The translations under genes were made by a program, and so were the position numbers. The notes under the pieces were generated by a model. The model saw only the letters and a program-made list of their open reading frames with translations, was not told the origin of the DNA and did not search any database. Positions 1 to 5,190 of a DNA stretch of 9,019 bases are shown here, in pieces (position 1 is the first letter of the stretch; each line of letters opens with the position of its first letter). Source of the stretch: an uncultured Desulfovibrio sp. (GTDB taxonomy: Bacteria > Desulfobacterota > Desulfovibrionia > Desulfovibrionales > Desulfovibrionaceae); NCBI GenBank assembly GCA_947177085.1, contig CAMWTD010000074.1, positions 1-9,019 of the forward strand, given 5' to 3'.

Positions 1-84
1 TGTACTTAAGTACTCGACCGAGGAAATTTTTCTCTGACGCAGCCAGCACCGAAAAAGCTGTTTTTGACGGATAATTTCGGCATT
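1..84. repeat. 84-bp dispersed intergenic repeat, copy A
   Basis: This sequence recurs in the same orientation at 4096-4179 with 79 of 84 positions identical and no gaps. Positions 1-31 and 57-84 are identical between the copies. The five differences are at 32, 45, 47, 51 and 56, four of them in the short block 45-56. It starts with the perfect palindrome GTACTTAAGTAC (2-13). The element probably continues to the left beyond the window, because copy B sits inside a longer structured region. It lies 95 bp past the thiC stop codon. It contains no open frame of note. I do not recognise a named repeat family. Confidence 0.9.
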
Positions 85-125
85 ATCGACGCAGCACAAG
101 CGTAACATACACCACCCAAGAGCAA

Positions 126-162
126 GGAGCCCACTGCCCCATCGCAAGGTGCAGCAGGCTCC
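126..162 (-). terminator. Hairpin downstream of thiC, possible weak terminator
   Basis: GGAGCC (126-131) is complementary to GGCTCC (157-162). After a 2x2 internal loop the stem continues with CTGC (134-137) against GCAG (151-154). On the thiC strand the hairpin is followed only by a mildly T-rich stretch (TTGCTCTT), not a true U-tract. It begins 17 bp past the thiC stop, so it fits a transcript end or a 3' stabilising stem. Termination is inferred from position and is not strongly supported by sequence. Confidence 0.4.
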
Positions 163-179
163 ACCCTCCTTCCCTTTCA

Positions 180-1475
180 TCAGACCCGCTTCGACCTGGT
201 TTCGCGCAGCATCTTGACAGCGCAGAACTTGCCGCACATGGCGCAGACCTCCTCGCCCTTGTGCGGCTCCCGCCGCTTGGCGAGCTGTTCCGGGTCGATG
301 GCCGCCTTCGCCATGCCGTCCCAGTCCAGCGCCTTGCGCGCCGCGTTCATGGCCTTTTCGCGCGCCACCGCGCCCGGGCGCCCCAGGGCGACCTCGCCCA
401 CCTGCGCGGCCACGCGCGAGGCCATGACGCCGGCGGCCACGTCCGCCGCGTCGGGCAGGGTGAGGTGCTCGGCCGGCGTGAGATAGCAGAGGAAGTCCAC
501 CCCGGCCTCCACGCCCAGCGCCCCGCCGATGGCCCCGGCGATGTGGTCGTAGCCGGGCGCGCTGTCGCAGCAGAGCGGCCCCAGCACATAGAGCGGCGCG
601 CCGTGCGTGAGGCGCTTGATGCCCTGGATCTGCGCGCGCACCTGGTTGAGCGGCACATGGCCCGGGCCCTCGATCATGCACTGTACGCCGCGCTCGAGCG
701 CGCGCCTCGCGAGCACGCCGAGATTGATGACCTCCTCCCACTGGGCCGCGTCGCCCGCGTCCGCGCCGGCCCCGGGCCGCAAGCCGTCGCCCAGCGAGAG
801 CACGAGGTTGTGCTCAAGGCTCAGGTCGATGAGGCGGTCGAATTCCTCCAGCAGCGGATTTTCCCGGTCATTTTCCAGCATCCAGCGCGCCAGCATGGAG
901 CCGCCGCGCGAGACGATGCCCATCTCGCGGCCGCCCGCCACGGCTAGCTCGGCCCCGCGCCGCGAGAGCCCGCAATGCACGGTGACGAAGTCCACGCCCT
1001 GCCGGGCCTGCTTCTCGATTTCCGCGAAAAGGTCGTCCGGCCGCATGGAGGCGATGTCCCGCCCGGCGTCCAGCAGGTGCTGGCCCACGGCATACATGGG
1101 CACGGTCCCGAGCGGCAGTTGCCACGCGGCGAGCATCTCGCGCCGGATGGCATCGAGGTCGCCGGCGATGGAGAGATCCATGATGGTGTCGGCCCCGGCT
1201 TTGGCCGCGGCGGCGATCTTGGCGCGCTCGGTCTCCATGCAGGAACTGAGCGGCGAGGTGCCGAGATTGGCGTTGACCTTCACCCGCGCGGGCTGGCCCA
1301 CGAGGAGGGGCCTCAAGCCCGGGTGGGCGGGATTGCCCAGAAAGGCCATGGTTCCCGCGTCCAGCGCCTCGAGGATGAGGTCCGTATCCAGGGCCTCCTC
1401 GCGCGCGAGGTGCTCGAGGTGCTCCGCGCACAGGGCGGCCAGCGCCGCGTTTTTGGACAAGAGTGTGGATGTCAT
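180..1475 (-). CDS. thiC: Phosphomethylpyrimidine synthase ThiC
   Basis: This cytosolic radical-SAM enzyme rearranges aminoimidazole ribotide (AIR) into HMP-phosphate, the pyrimidine half of thiamine. The product is 431 residues, the short anaerobe/archaeal-type form lacking the long N-terminal domain of E. coli ThiC. Visible family motifs are VNANLGTS (67-74), MDLS followed by AGDL, SRGGSML, EGPGHVPL (269-276) and GPLxxDxAPGYDH. The C-terminal cluster-binding cysteines are C411, C414 and C418. The ATG at 1475 is chosen because GGAGG (1480-1484) lies 4 nt upstream and ThiC homology begins there. The same frame stays open to 1622, but that part lies inside the riboswitch and terminator and is not coding. 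Expression is probably shut off by thiamine pyrophosphate through the leader described separately. No other thiamine gene is visible in the window, so thiC may be monocistronic. The identification is firm. Confidence 0.97.
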   Translation of the reverse strand: MTSTLLSKNAALAALCAEHLEHLAREEALDTDLILEALDAGTMAFLGNPAHPGLRPLLVGQPARVKVNANLGTSPLSSCMETERAKIAAAAKAGADTIMDLSIAGDLDAIRREMLAAWQLPLGTVPMYAVGQHLLDAGRDIASMRPDDLFAEIEKQARQGVDFVTVHCGLSRRGAELAVAGGREMGIVSRGGSMLARWMLENDRENPLLEEFDRLIDLSLEHNLVLSLGDGLRPGAGADAGDAAQWEEVINLGVLARRALERGVQCMIEGPGHVPLNQVRAQIQGIKRLTHGAPLYVLGPLCCDSAPGYDHIAGAIGGALGVEAGVDFLCYLTPAEHLTLPDAADVAAGVMASRVAAQVGEVALGRPGAVAREKAMNAARKALDWDGMAKAAIDPEQLAKRREPHKGEEVCAMCGKFCAVKMLRETRSKRV

Positions 1476-1505
1476 GATGCCTCCGGCGTTTGTGACGCAG
1501 GGCGC

Positions 1506-1538
1506 AAAAAAAGACCGGAACCTGCGGGAATCCGGTCT
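1506..1538 (-). terminator. Rho-independent terminator in the thiC leader
   Basis: On the minus strand AGACCGGA (complement of 1531-1538) pairs with TCCGGTCT (complement of 1512-1519). The loop is 11 nt and seven U residues follow (1506-1512). It lies between the TPP aptamer and the thiC ribosome-binding site, the usual place for a riboswitch expression platform. The 3' part of its loop and stem, CAGGTTC on the minus strand (1518-1524), is complementary to GAACCTG in the aptamer (1568-1574). This gives a plausible antiterminator when the aptamer is empty. Confidence 0.9.
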
Positions 1539-1540
1539 GC

Positions 1541-1648
1541 GCTTCCCTCCGGCAGTGCGAACTGCGTCAGGTTCACAGGGTCTGGGGCATGTCCCCACTC
1601 TCAGCCGCCTTGCCAGCGCCACGCGCGGGCCTGTTCGGCTCCCCTAGC
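1541..1648 (-). promoter_or_regulatory. TPP riboswitch aptamer (THI element)
   Basis: Read on the minus strand, the leader shows the THI-box signatures in order: GCUAGGGGAGCC at the 5' end (from 1648), GGCUGAGA (core CUGAGA at 1599-1604), GACCC (1578-1582), GUGAACCUGA (1567-1576), a GCAGU/ACUGC hairpin and the closing CGGAGGGAAGC (1541-1551). GCU at the 5' end pairs with AGC at the 3' end as helix P1. The optional extra stem between CUGAGA and ACCC is present as UGGGG/CCCCA (1583-1587 with 1593-1597). It binds thiamine pyrophosphate in the nascent thiC transcript. The exact ends are set by the P1 pairing and could shift by a few bases. Confidence 0.96.
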
Positions 1649-1655
1649 TGGGGGG

Positions 1656-1684
1656 GTTATAGCGGTTCCGGTGCGGAGTGTAAA
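1656..1684 (-). promoter_or_regulatory. Sigma70-type promoter of thiC
   Basis: On the minus strand TTTACA (1679-1684) is separated by exactly 17 bp from TATAAC (1656-1661). Each hexamer differs from consensus at one position. The predicted transcript start, about 7 nt downstream, falls near 1649 at the first base of the riboswitch. The promoter begins only 11 bp past the end of the upstream metallohydrolase gene, so thiC is transcribed independently of it. Confidence 0.8.
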
Positions 1685-1694
1685 GGGAGCGGGC

Positions 1695-2537
1695 TCAGCC
1701 GCGCGGGGGCGCGTCGGCGGGGAGCGCCCAGAAGGGAAGCTCCCGCCAGGCGCGGGAAAGACCGCGTTCCTGCGCGGCCCAGTCGGGCGAGAGCCTCGCG
1801 AGCTCGGCACGGTAGGCCGGGGAATGGTCCATATGCCTGAGATGGCAGAGCTCGTGGAAACAGAGGTGGTCGAGCAGGGGCCGCGGCAGCAGGAGCGCCC
1901 GCCAGTTGAGCTGGATGTGGGGCGCGGCCGTCCCGCCGCGTCCGCGCGAGCAGCTTCCCCAGCGGGAGCGCTGGTCGCGCACCGCGACCGCTGGCGGCGT
2001 GAAGCCGTGCGCGCGGGCCAGCGCCGCCACATGCGGCGGCAGGAGACGCCCCGCCACGGCGCGGCACCAGCGGCCGAGGGCCTGGCTGCAGAGGGCCACG
2101 TCGTCCGTGGCCCCGAAAAGTCGCAGGCTCTCCCCCGTCTCCAGCAGGAGGACGCGGCGGCTGCCCGCGCCCACGCGAACCAGGGCCGAGGCCCCGGCGC
2201 TGGCCGCGCGGCCGGCGGCAAAAGCCCCGGCAGGGACGACCGTGAGCGCCCGTCCGGCCAGCGGCAGGACGATCTTTTCCGGCAGGGCGGCCTCGGGGCG
2301 CGAGGCGGCGAAGCGCGGCCACGCGCGCTCGAGCCAGGGCAGGAAGTCCGGAACCAGCGCCCGCACGCGGGAGAGCGGCCACGCGGCAGGGATGCCCAGC
2401 GAAAGGCCGCCCCGGGGCGAAAGGGAAAGCCGCGGCCGGCGGCTTCTGGCCGAGCGGCGCACCGTCGCCGTGAGCACTTCGCCGCTTTTGAGCACAAAGG
2501 GCACGCTTTCTTCCGCTTTCGGGGCCGGGGCAATCAT
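1695..2537 (-). CDS. YgjP/DUF45-family zinc metallohydrolase
   Basis: The 280-residue product carries the DUF45 (COG1451, YgjP-like) signature: RSRWGSCS (190-197), then LNWRALLLP (210-218), then HELCHLRHMDH (228-238). H228, H232 and H238 are the likely zinc ligands and E229 the general base. The family is predicted to be a cytosolic metal-dependent hydrolase related to WLM/SprT-type proteases; its substrate is not established. No signal peptide or membrane segment is visible. A short Gly/Arg-rich insertion (about 198-206) separates the two conserved blocks. The ATG at 2537 is the first start beyond which the frame looks like family sequence. The frame remains open to 3011, but there it lies opposite the FlxA-like gene and shows no family features. 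The ribosome-binding site is weak (GGCGG). The gene faces away from the FlxA-like gene and ends just before the thiC promoter. Confidence 0.85.
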   Translation of the reverse strand: MIAPAPKAEESVPFVLKSGEVLTATVRRSARSRRPRLSLSPRGGLSLGIPAAWPLSRVRALVPDFLPWLERAWPRFAASRPEAALPEKIVLPLAGRALTVVPAGAFAAGRAASAGASALVRVGAGSRRVLLLETGESLRLFGATDDVALCSQALGRWCRAVAGRLLPPHVAALARAHGFTPPAVAVRDQRSRWGSCSRGRGGTAAPHIQLNWRALLLPRPLLDHLCFHELCHLRHMDHSPAYRAELARLSPDWAAQERGLSRAWRELPFWALPADAPPRG

Positions 2538-2571
2538 GCCGCCATGCTGCCACAGGCGCGTCGTCCGGTAA

Positions 2572-2587
2572 AGCGCGGCAACGCGCT
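2572..2587. other. Perfect dyad upstream of the FlxA-like gene promoter
   Basis: AGCGCG (2572-2577) and CGCGCT (2582-2587) form a perfect 6-bp inverted repeat around GCAA. It lies in the divergent intergenic region, 10 bp before the sigma54-like -24 element. It could be an operator or only chance symmetry in GC-rich DNA. No regulator is identified. Confidence 0.3.
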
Positions 2588-2596
2588 CCCTGCAAA

Positions 2597-2613
2597 CGGC
2601 ACGATTCCTGCTT
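2597..2613 (+). promoter_or_regulatory. Candidate sigma54 (-24/-12) promoter
   Basis: The sequence CGGCACGATTCCTGCTT has the invariant GG (2598-2599) and GC (2610-2611) exactly 10 bp apart. It matches the consensus TGGCACG-N4-TTGCW at all but two positions (C for T before GG, C for T at the first base of TTGC). The expected start near 2623 leaves a leader of about 53 nt before the FlxA-like ATG. The GG-N10-GC core alone is common in GC-rich DNA, so the support comes from the extended match and its location. I see no convincing sigma70 promoter in the same interval. Confidence 0.45.
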
Positions 2614-2675
2614 CTTCCCTGCCTACGACACGCCGGGCGGGCAATTCCTGCCGGGCCGCACATCGGGAGAAAAGC

Positions 2676-3155
2676 ATGGAAATCAGCGGAGCCTACAGTT
2701 CCAACGCCCTCTGGAGCCTCGACGCCGTGAGCGCGGTGGACGGGGAAAGAAGTTCCACAAGCCGTAGCTCGCGCTCGGGCTCGGGTGACACGGCGGAAAT
2801 TTCCGACGAGGCGAAGCGCCTCTACTCCGAAATGATCCACAAATATGACCAGCCTTCCTCTACCAGCGCCTCGGGGAACGGAGGCGGCGATGCCGGCCAG
2901 TCCGGCGGAGAGGGCGGCGGTGAGGGCGCGCCCGCCGGGGGCGGAGGCGGCGCCGGCGGAACCTCGTCCTCGTCCGGCAACGATGCCGAGAGCATCCGCA
3001 AGAAAATCCAATCCCTGTCCAGCCAGCTCCTCAGCATGGCGTCCGAGCTTAAGGGCGGCGCGGCTGACCAGGCCGTGACCAGCAAGATGGAGGCTCTGCG
3101 CTCCGAAATCGCGGCCCTGGAGGCGCAGCTCAACGAAATGGAGCAGGCCGGATAG
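2676..3155 (+). CDS. Small FlxA-like coiled-coil protein with Gly-rich linker
   Basis: The 159-residue product has three parts. Residues 1-65 are Ser-rich and end in a helical stretch (EISDEAKRLYSEMIHKYDQ). Residues 66-102 are a low-complexity Gly/Ser linker. Residues 103-159 form a heptad-rich coiled coil (IRKKIQSLSSQLLSMASEL, then MEALRSEIAALEAQLNEME), which resembles FlxA-like proteins, whose E. coli founder is part of the flagellar regulon. The resemblance is by pattern only, and the function is unknown. There is no signal peptide, membrane segment or cysteine. The ATG at 2676 has GGAGA (2666-2670) 5 nt upstream. The same frame extends far upstream, but those residues lie opposite thiC and the metallohydrolase and are not coding. 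The gene diverges from the DUF45 gene. A sigma54-like promoter would fit a motility role. Confidence 0.75.
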   Translation: MEISGAYSSNALWSLDAVSAVDGERSSTSRSSRSGSGDTAEISDEAKRLYSEMIHKYDQPSSTSASGNGGGDAGQSGGEGGGEGAPAGGGGGAGGTSSSSGNDAESIRKKIQSLSSQLLSMASELKGGAADQAVTSKMEALRSEIAALEAQLNEMEQAG

Positions 3156-3197
3156 AGGAGCGCGACCGTCCCTGCTTTCCCCGCAACGCGAACCTGT

Positions 3198-3227
3198 TTG
3201 ACAAAAACGGCGCGGCTGGGCTAGGGT
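3198..3227 (+). promoter_or_regulatory. Sigma70-type promoter of rubrerythrin
   Basis: A perfect -35 hexamer TTGACA (3198-3203) is followed after 18 bp by TAGGGT (3222-3227), a partial -10 with the key TA and final T. It implies a leader of about 65 nt. This leader ends in a short dyad, CAGCC (3276-3280) and GGCTG (3282-3286), directly abutting the Shine-Dalgarno GGAGG (3290-3294). Confidence 0.65.
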
Positions 3228-3299
3228 AGACCTCCGGGCGCGGAAAATCCCGCCGCCGAAGCACTACAACCAGGCCAGCCAGGCTGACCGGAGGTTCGC

Positions 3300-3875
3300 A
3301 TGAAGTCACTGAAGGGCTCCCAGACTGAAAAAAATATCCTCATCGCCTTTTCCGGCGAGTCCCAGGCCCGCAACCGCTACACCTTCTACGCCTCGCAGGC
3401 CAAAAAGGACGGCTTCATCTTCGTGAGCAAGATTTTTGAGGAAACCGCCTATCAGGAAAAGGAACACGCCGAGCGCCTGTTCAAGCTCCTCGAGGGCGGC
3501 CAGTTGGAAATCTCCGGCACCTTCCCGGCCGGCGTCATCGCCGACACCTATTCCAACCTGATGGAGTCCGCGGCGGGCGAGCATGAGGAATACACGAAGA
3601 TGTATCCCGACTTCGCCACCATCGCCGAAAACGAAGGCTTCTACGCGGTTTCCACGGCCATGCGCAACATCCTCATCGCCGAAAACTATCACGAGAAGCG
3701 CTTCCTCGACCTCGCCAACAAGATCAAGACCAACACCATGTTCTCCAATCCCGAGCCCACGGTGTGGCGCTGCCTCAACTGCGGCTGCATCGTTGAAGGC
3801 AAGGACGCCCCGGACGTGTGCCCGGCCTGTCTGCATCCCAAGGGCTGGTTCGTGCGCCTGGACATCCAGTTCTAG
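3300..3875 (+). CDS. rbr: Rubrerythrin
   Basis: Rubrerythrin is a cytosolic non-heme iron NADH-linked peroxidase that reduces hydrogen peroxide in anaerobes, usually taking electrons through rubredoxin-type carriers. The product is 191 residues, the same length as the Desulfovibrio vulgaris protein. The N-terminal four-helix domain keeps the diiron ligands E20, E53, H56, E94, E97, E128 and H131. The C-terminal rubredoxin-like domain binds one iron through C158, C161, C174 and C177. The ATG at 3300 has GGAGG 5 nt upstream. The codon use is less GC-extreme than in the neighbours (many AAC, AAG, TTC, GAA), which is typical of a highly expressed gene. It has its own promoter and a strong terminator, so it is probably monocistronic. 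In Desulfovibrio rbr is often under peroxide control by PerR, but I could not confirm a PerR box here. Confidence 0.98.
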   Translation: MKSLKGSQTEKNILIAFSGESQARNRYTFYASQAKKDGFIFVSKIFEETAYQEKEHAERLFKLLEGGQLEISGTFPAGVIADTYSNLMESAAGEHEEYTKMYPDFATIAENEGFYAVSTAMRNILIAENYHEKRFLDLANKIKTNTMFSNPEPTVWRCLNCGCIVEGKDAPDVCPACLHPKGWFVRLDIQF

Positions 3876-3896
3876 GTCTCGCATTTCCTGCAACGC

Positions 3897-3935
3897 AAAA
3901 CCCCCGCCGCACCTCACGGAACGGCGGGGGTTTTT
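3897..3935 (+). terminator. Rho-independent terminator of rubrerythrin
   Basis: CCCCCGCCG (3901-3909) pairs perfectly with CGGCGGGGG (3922-3930) around a 12-nt loop. Five T residues follow (3931-3935). The upstream AAAA (3897-3900) can extend the stem against them, so it may also work on the opposite strand. It lies 21 bp past the rubrerythrin stop. Confidence 0.95.
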
Positions 3936-3994
3936 GCTTGGATCTCGAGAAAAGGCAGTCGGCCCTACACCGTGGCAATGTTAATTCCTTAATT

Positions 3995-4019
3995 CCGTCT
4001 GGAGCGCAGCGACAGACGG
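3995..4019. repeat. Inverted repeat 1 of the intergenic element
   Basis: CCGTCTG (3995-4001) and CAGACGG (4013-4019) form a perfect 7-bp stem around an 11-nt loop (GAGCGCAGCGA). It follows a short TTAATTCC repeat (3981-3996). No T-tract directly follows on either strand, so it is not a standard terminator. Confidence 0.75.
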
Positions 4020-4027
4020 GGGCTGGT

Positions 4028-4067
4028 GCCGGAAGAATCCTAGAAAATAAGATTTTTAGGTTCCGGC
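4028..4067. repeat. Inverted repeat 2 of the intergenic element
   Basis: GCCGGAA (4028-4034) pairs with TTCCGGC (4061-4067). Inside, after a 4-nt bulge (4035-4038), CCTAGAAAAT (4039-4048) pairs imperfectly with ATTTTTAGG (4052-4060), leaving a very small loop. The right arm is also complementary to a third site at 4137-4150 in repeat copy B, so two pairings compete. Confidence 0.75.
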
Positions 4068-4074
4068 AAGGAAG

Positions 4075-4128
4075 AAAAACAATTTCCGAAGGGAGTGTAC
4101 TTAAGTACTCGACCGAGGAAATTTTTTT
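4075..4128. repeat. Long imperfect palindrome centred on GTACTTAAGTAC
   Basis: AATTTCC (4081-4087) pairs with GGAAATT (4117-4123). Beyond a single bulged C (4080), AAAAA (4075-4079) pairs with TTTTT (4124-4128). At the centre is the perfect 12-bp palindrome GTACTTAAGTAC (4097-4108). As RNA on either strand it gives a stem ending in a U-rich 3' side. A bidirectional terminator between the convergent genes is possible, but the stem is AT-rich at its base and the role is inferred. Confidence 0.6.
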
Positions 4129-4179
4129 CTGACGCAGCCGGAACCTAAAAGGCTGTTTTTGACGGATAATTTCGGCATT
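4096..4179. repeat. 84-bp dispersed intergenic repeat, copy B
   Basis: This copy matches 1-84 at 79 of 84 positions without gaps, in direct orientation and 4095 bp away. It ends 44 bp past the stop of the minus-strand metallopeptidase gene, as copy A lies past the thiC stop. Both copies therefore lie in the same orientation beyond the 3' end of a minus-strand gene. Its variable core reads GCCGGAACCTAAAA (4137-4150), which is perfectly complementary to 4054-4067. A local stem CAGCC/GGCTG (4135-4139 with 4151-4155) surrounds part of the core. Confidence 0.9.
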
Positions 4180-4223
4180 GCGTAAGCCGCACTTCCCCTC
4201 AGCCGGAAGGCGTCGATGCTTCC

Positions 4224-5087
4224 CTAATCTATCCCCTTGAAGGTATTGCACTGGCCCGGATCGCCGCTGTCAAAGCCGCGCCGGAACCAGCGAAGCCGCT
4301 GCGCCGAGGTGCCGTGCGTGAAGCTGTCCGGCACCACGCGGCCCATGCTCTGCCGCTGGAGGCGGTCGTCGCCGATGGCGCTCGCCGTGTTGAGCGCCTC
4401 TTCCAGATCGCCGGATTCGAGGATGCCCCGCTCCTCCATATACCTGCCCCAGACGCCCGCAAAGCAGTCGGCCTGAAGCTCCAGCATCACCGAGAGCCTG
4501 TTGGCCGCAGCCTTGGACGCCCCAGACTGCTGGCGGCGCACCTCCTGGGCGATGCCGAGCTCGTTCTGGACGTGGTGGCCCACCTCGTGCGCCAGCACAT
4601 AGCCCAGGGCGAAATCCCCGCCGCCGCCGAGCTTGCGCTCCATGTCGCCGTAAAAGGCGAGGTCGATGTAGACATTCCTGTCCGCCGGGCAATAGAAGGG
4701 CCCCATGGCGCTCTGGCCGTAGCCGCAGGCGGTCTCCGTGCTGTCGCTGAAGAGCACCAGGGTGGGCGGGTCATAGCGCTTGCCCGAGGCGCGGAAGATG
4801 TGGTCCCAGGTGTCCTCGGTGCTCTTGAGCGTCACCGAGGCGAAGCGCGCGAGCTCGTCATCCCCGGAGCCTGTCCCGGCCCGGCGCGGGGAGCTCACCT
4901 GGGCAACATCGCCACCCATGCCGCCCAGAAGCGGCGTCAGGTCATAGCCGTAATAGCCGGCCACCAGCACCACGAGCAGGAGGATGGCCCCGGCCTTGCC
5001 GCCAATGGGCATGCCCCTGAAGGCCATGGGCGACCTGCCGCGCCGGTCCTCCACATGCGAGCTTTGCTGCTGATTCTGCCAGCGCAT
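4224..5087 (-). CDS. ypfJ: YpfJ-family neutral zinc metallopeptidase
   Basis: The 287-residue product belongs to the putative neutral zinc metallopeptidase family (PF04228; E. coli YpfJ). It opens with the family's MRWQxxxxSxxVEDRR sequence. One membrane segment follows (about 31-48, ending VLVAGYYGYDLTPLLG), suggesting an inner-membrane anchor. The zinc site is HEVGHH (167-172), with ELQADCFAGVW (203-213) supplying a probable third ligand; FTHGTSAQR (256-264) is also conserved. C121, C133, C208 and C280 could form disulfides if the domain faces the periplasm. The physiological substrate is not known. The ATG at 5087 has AGGAGG (5094-5099) 6 nt upstream and matches the family N terminus exactly; the open frame continues to 5180 but without family sequence. 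The gene converges on rubrerythrin and diverges from pepA. Confidence 0.93.
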   Translation of the reverse strand: MRWQNQQQSSHVEDRRGRSPMAFRGMPIGGKAGAILLLVVLVAGYYGYDLTPLLGGMGGDVAQVSSPRRAGTGSGDDELARFASVTLKSTEDTWDHIFRASGKRYDPPTLVLFSDSTETACGYGQSAMGPFYCPADRNVYIDLAFYGDMERKLGGGGDFALGYVLAHEVGHHVQNELGIAQEVRRQQSGASKAAANRLSVMLELQADCFAGVWGRYMEERGILESGDLEEALNTASAIGDDRLQRQSMGRVVPDSFTHGTSAQRLRWFRRGFDSGDPGQCNTFKGID

Positions 5088-5151
5088 GGCGTTCCTCCTG
5101 CGTGTGCCGCTGTCCGGACGCCCCGTGCGCGGGGCTGCTTCCGGCCGCCAA

Positions 5152-5180
5152 ATCCTAGCCAGTGCGGCCCAAAAGCGCAA
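5152..5180 (-). promoter_or_regulatory. Candidate promoter of the ypfJ-type gene
   Basis: On the minus strand TTGCGC (5175-5180) is 17 bp from TAGGAT (5152-5157). The spacing is ideal, but the -35 matches consensus at only three positions and the -10 at four. Its -35 lies 10 bp from the -35 of the divergent pepA promoter. Confidence 0.4.
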
Positions 5181-5190
5181 GGCCGCTTGC

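Larger units (their letters stand above)
3936..4223. other. Non-coding convergent intergenic region with stacked inverted repeats
   Basis: This stretch separates the rubrerythrin terminator from the 3' end of the minus-strand metallopeptidase. I see no gene in it. Its base composition is clearly more AT-rich than the surrounding genes. From 3995 to 4179 it holds three successive inverted repeats (listed separately) plus copy B of the 84-bp repeat. This gives it the character of a composite dispersed element, similar in kind but not in sequence to enterobacterial BIME/ERIC elements. Confidence 0.7.

Noticed and set aside
1476..1622. N-terminal extension of ThiC by 49 residues
   Set aside because: This stretch is the riboswitch and terminator. 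The ATG at 1475 has a Shine-Dalgarno and begins the ThiC homology.
2538..3011. N-terminal extension of the DUF45 protein by 158 residues
   Set aside because: It runs opposite the FlxA-like gene and through the intergenic region, and its sequence has no family feature.
975..3155. A 726-codon plus-strand open frame ending with the FlxA-like gene
   Set aside because: Only the part from 2676 has a ribosome-binding site and sensible protein sequence. The rest is antisense to thiC, its riboswitch and the DUF45 gene.
3306..3917. A 203-codon minus-strand frame opposite rubrerythrin
   Set aside because: Rubrerythrin has complete iron-ligand sets and its own signals. The antisense frame would start beyond the rubrerythrin stop within its terminator region and matches nothing.
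1..4179. The 84-bp repeats as ends of an insertion sequence, an att site pair or CRISPR repeats
   Set aside because: Only two copies are seen, in direct orientation and 4 kb apart. No transposase or integrase lies between them, and there are no regular spacers. The genes between are ordinary metabolic genes.
3995..4179. A small RNA gene in the convergent intergenic region
   Set aside because: Inverted repeats are clear, but I found no promoter with good hexamers and spacing on either strand within the region. Structure alone does not establish an RNA gene.
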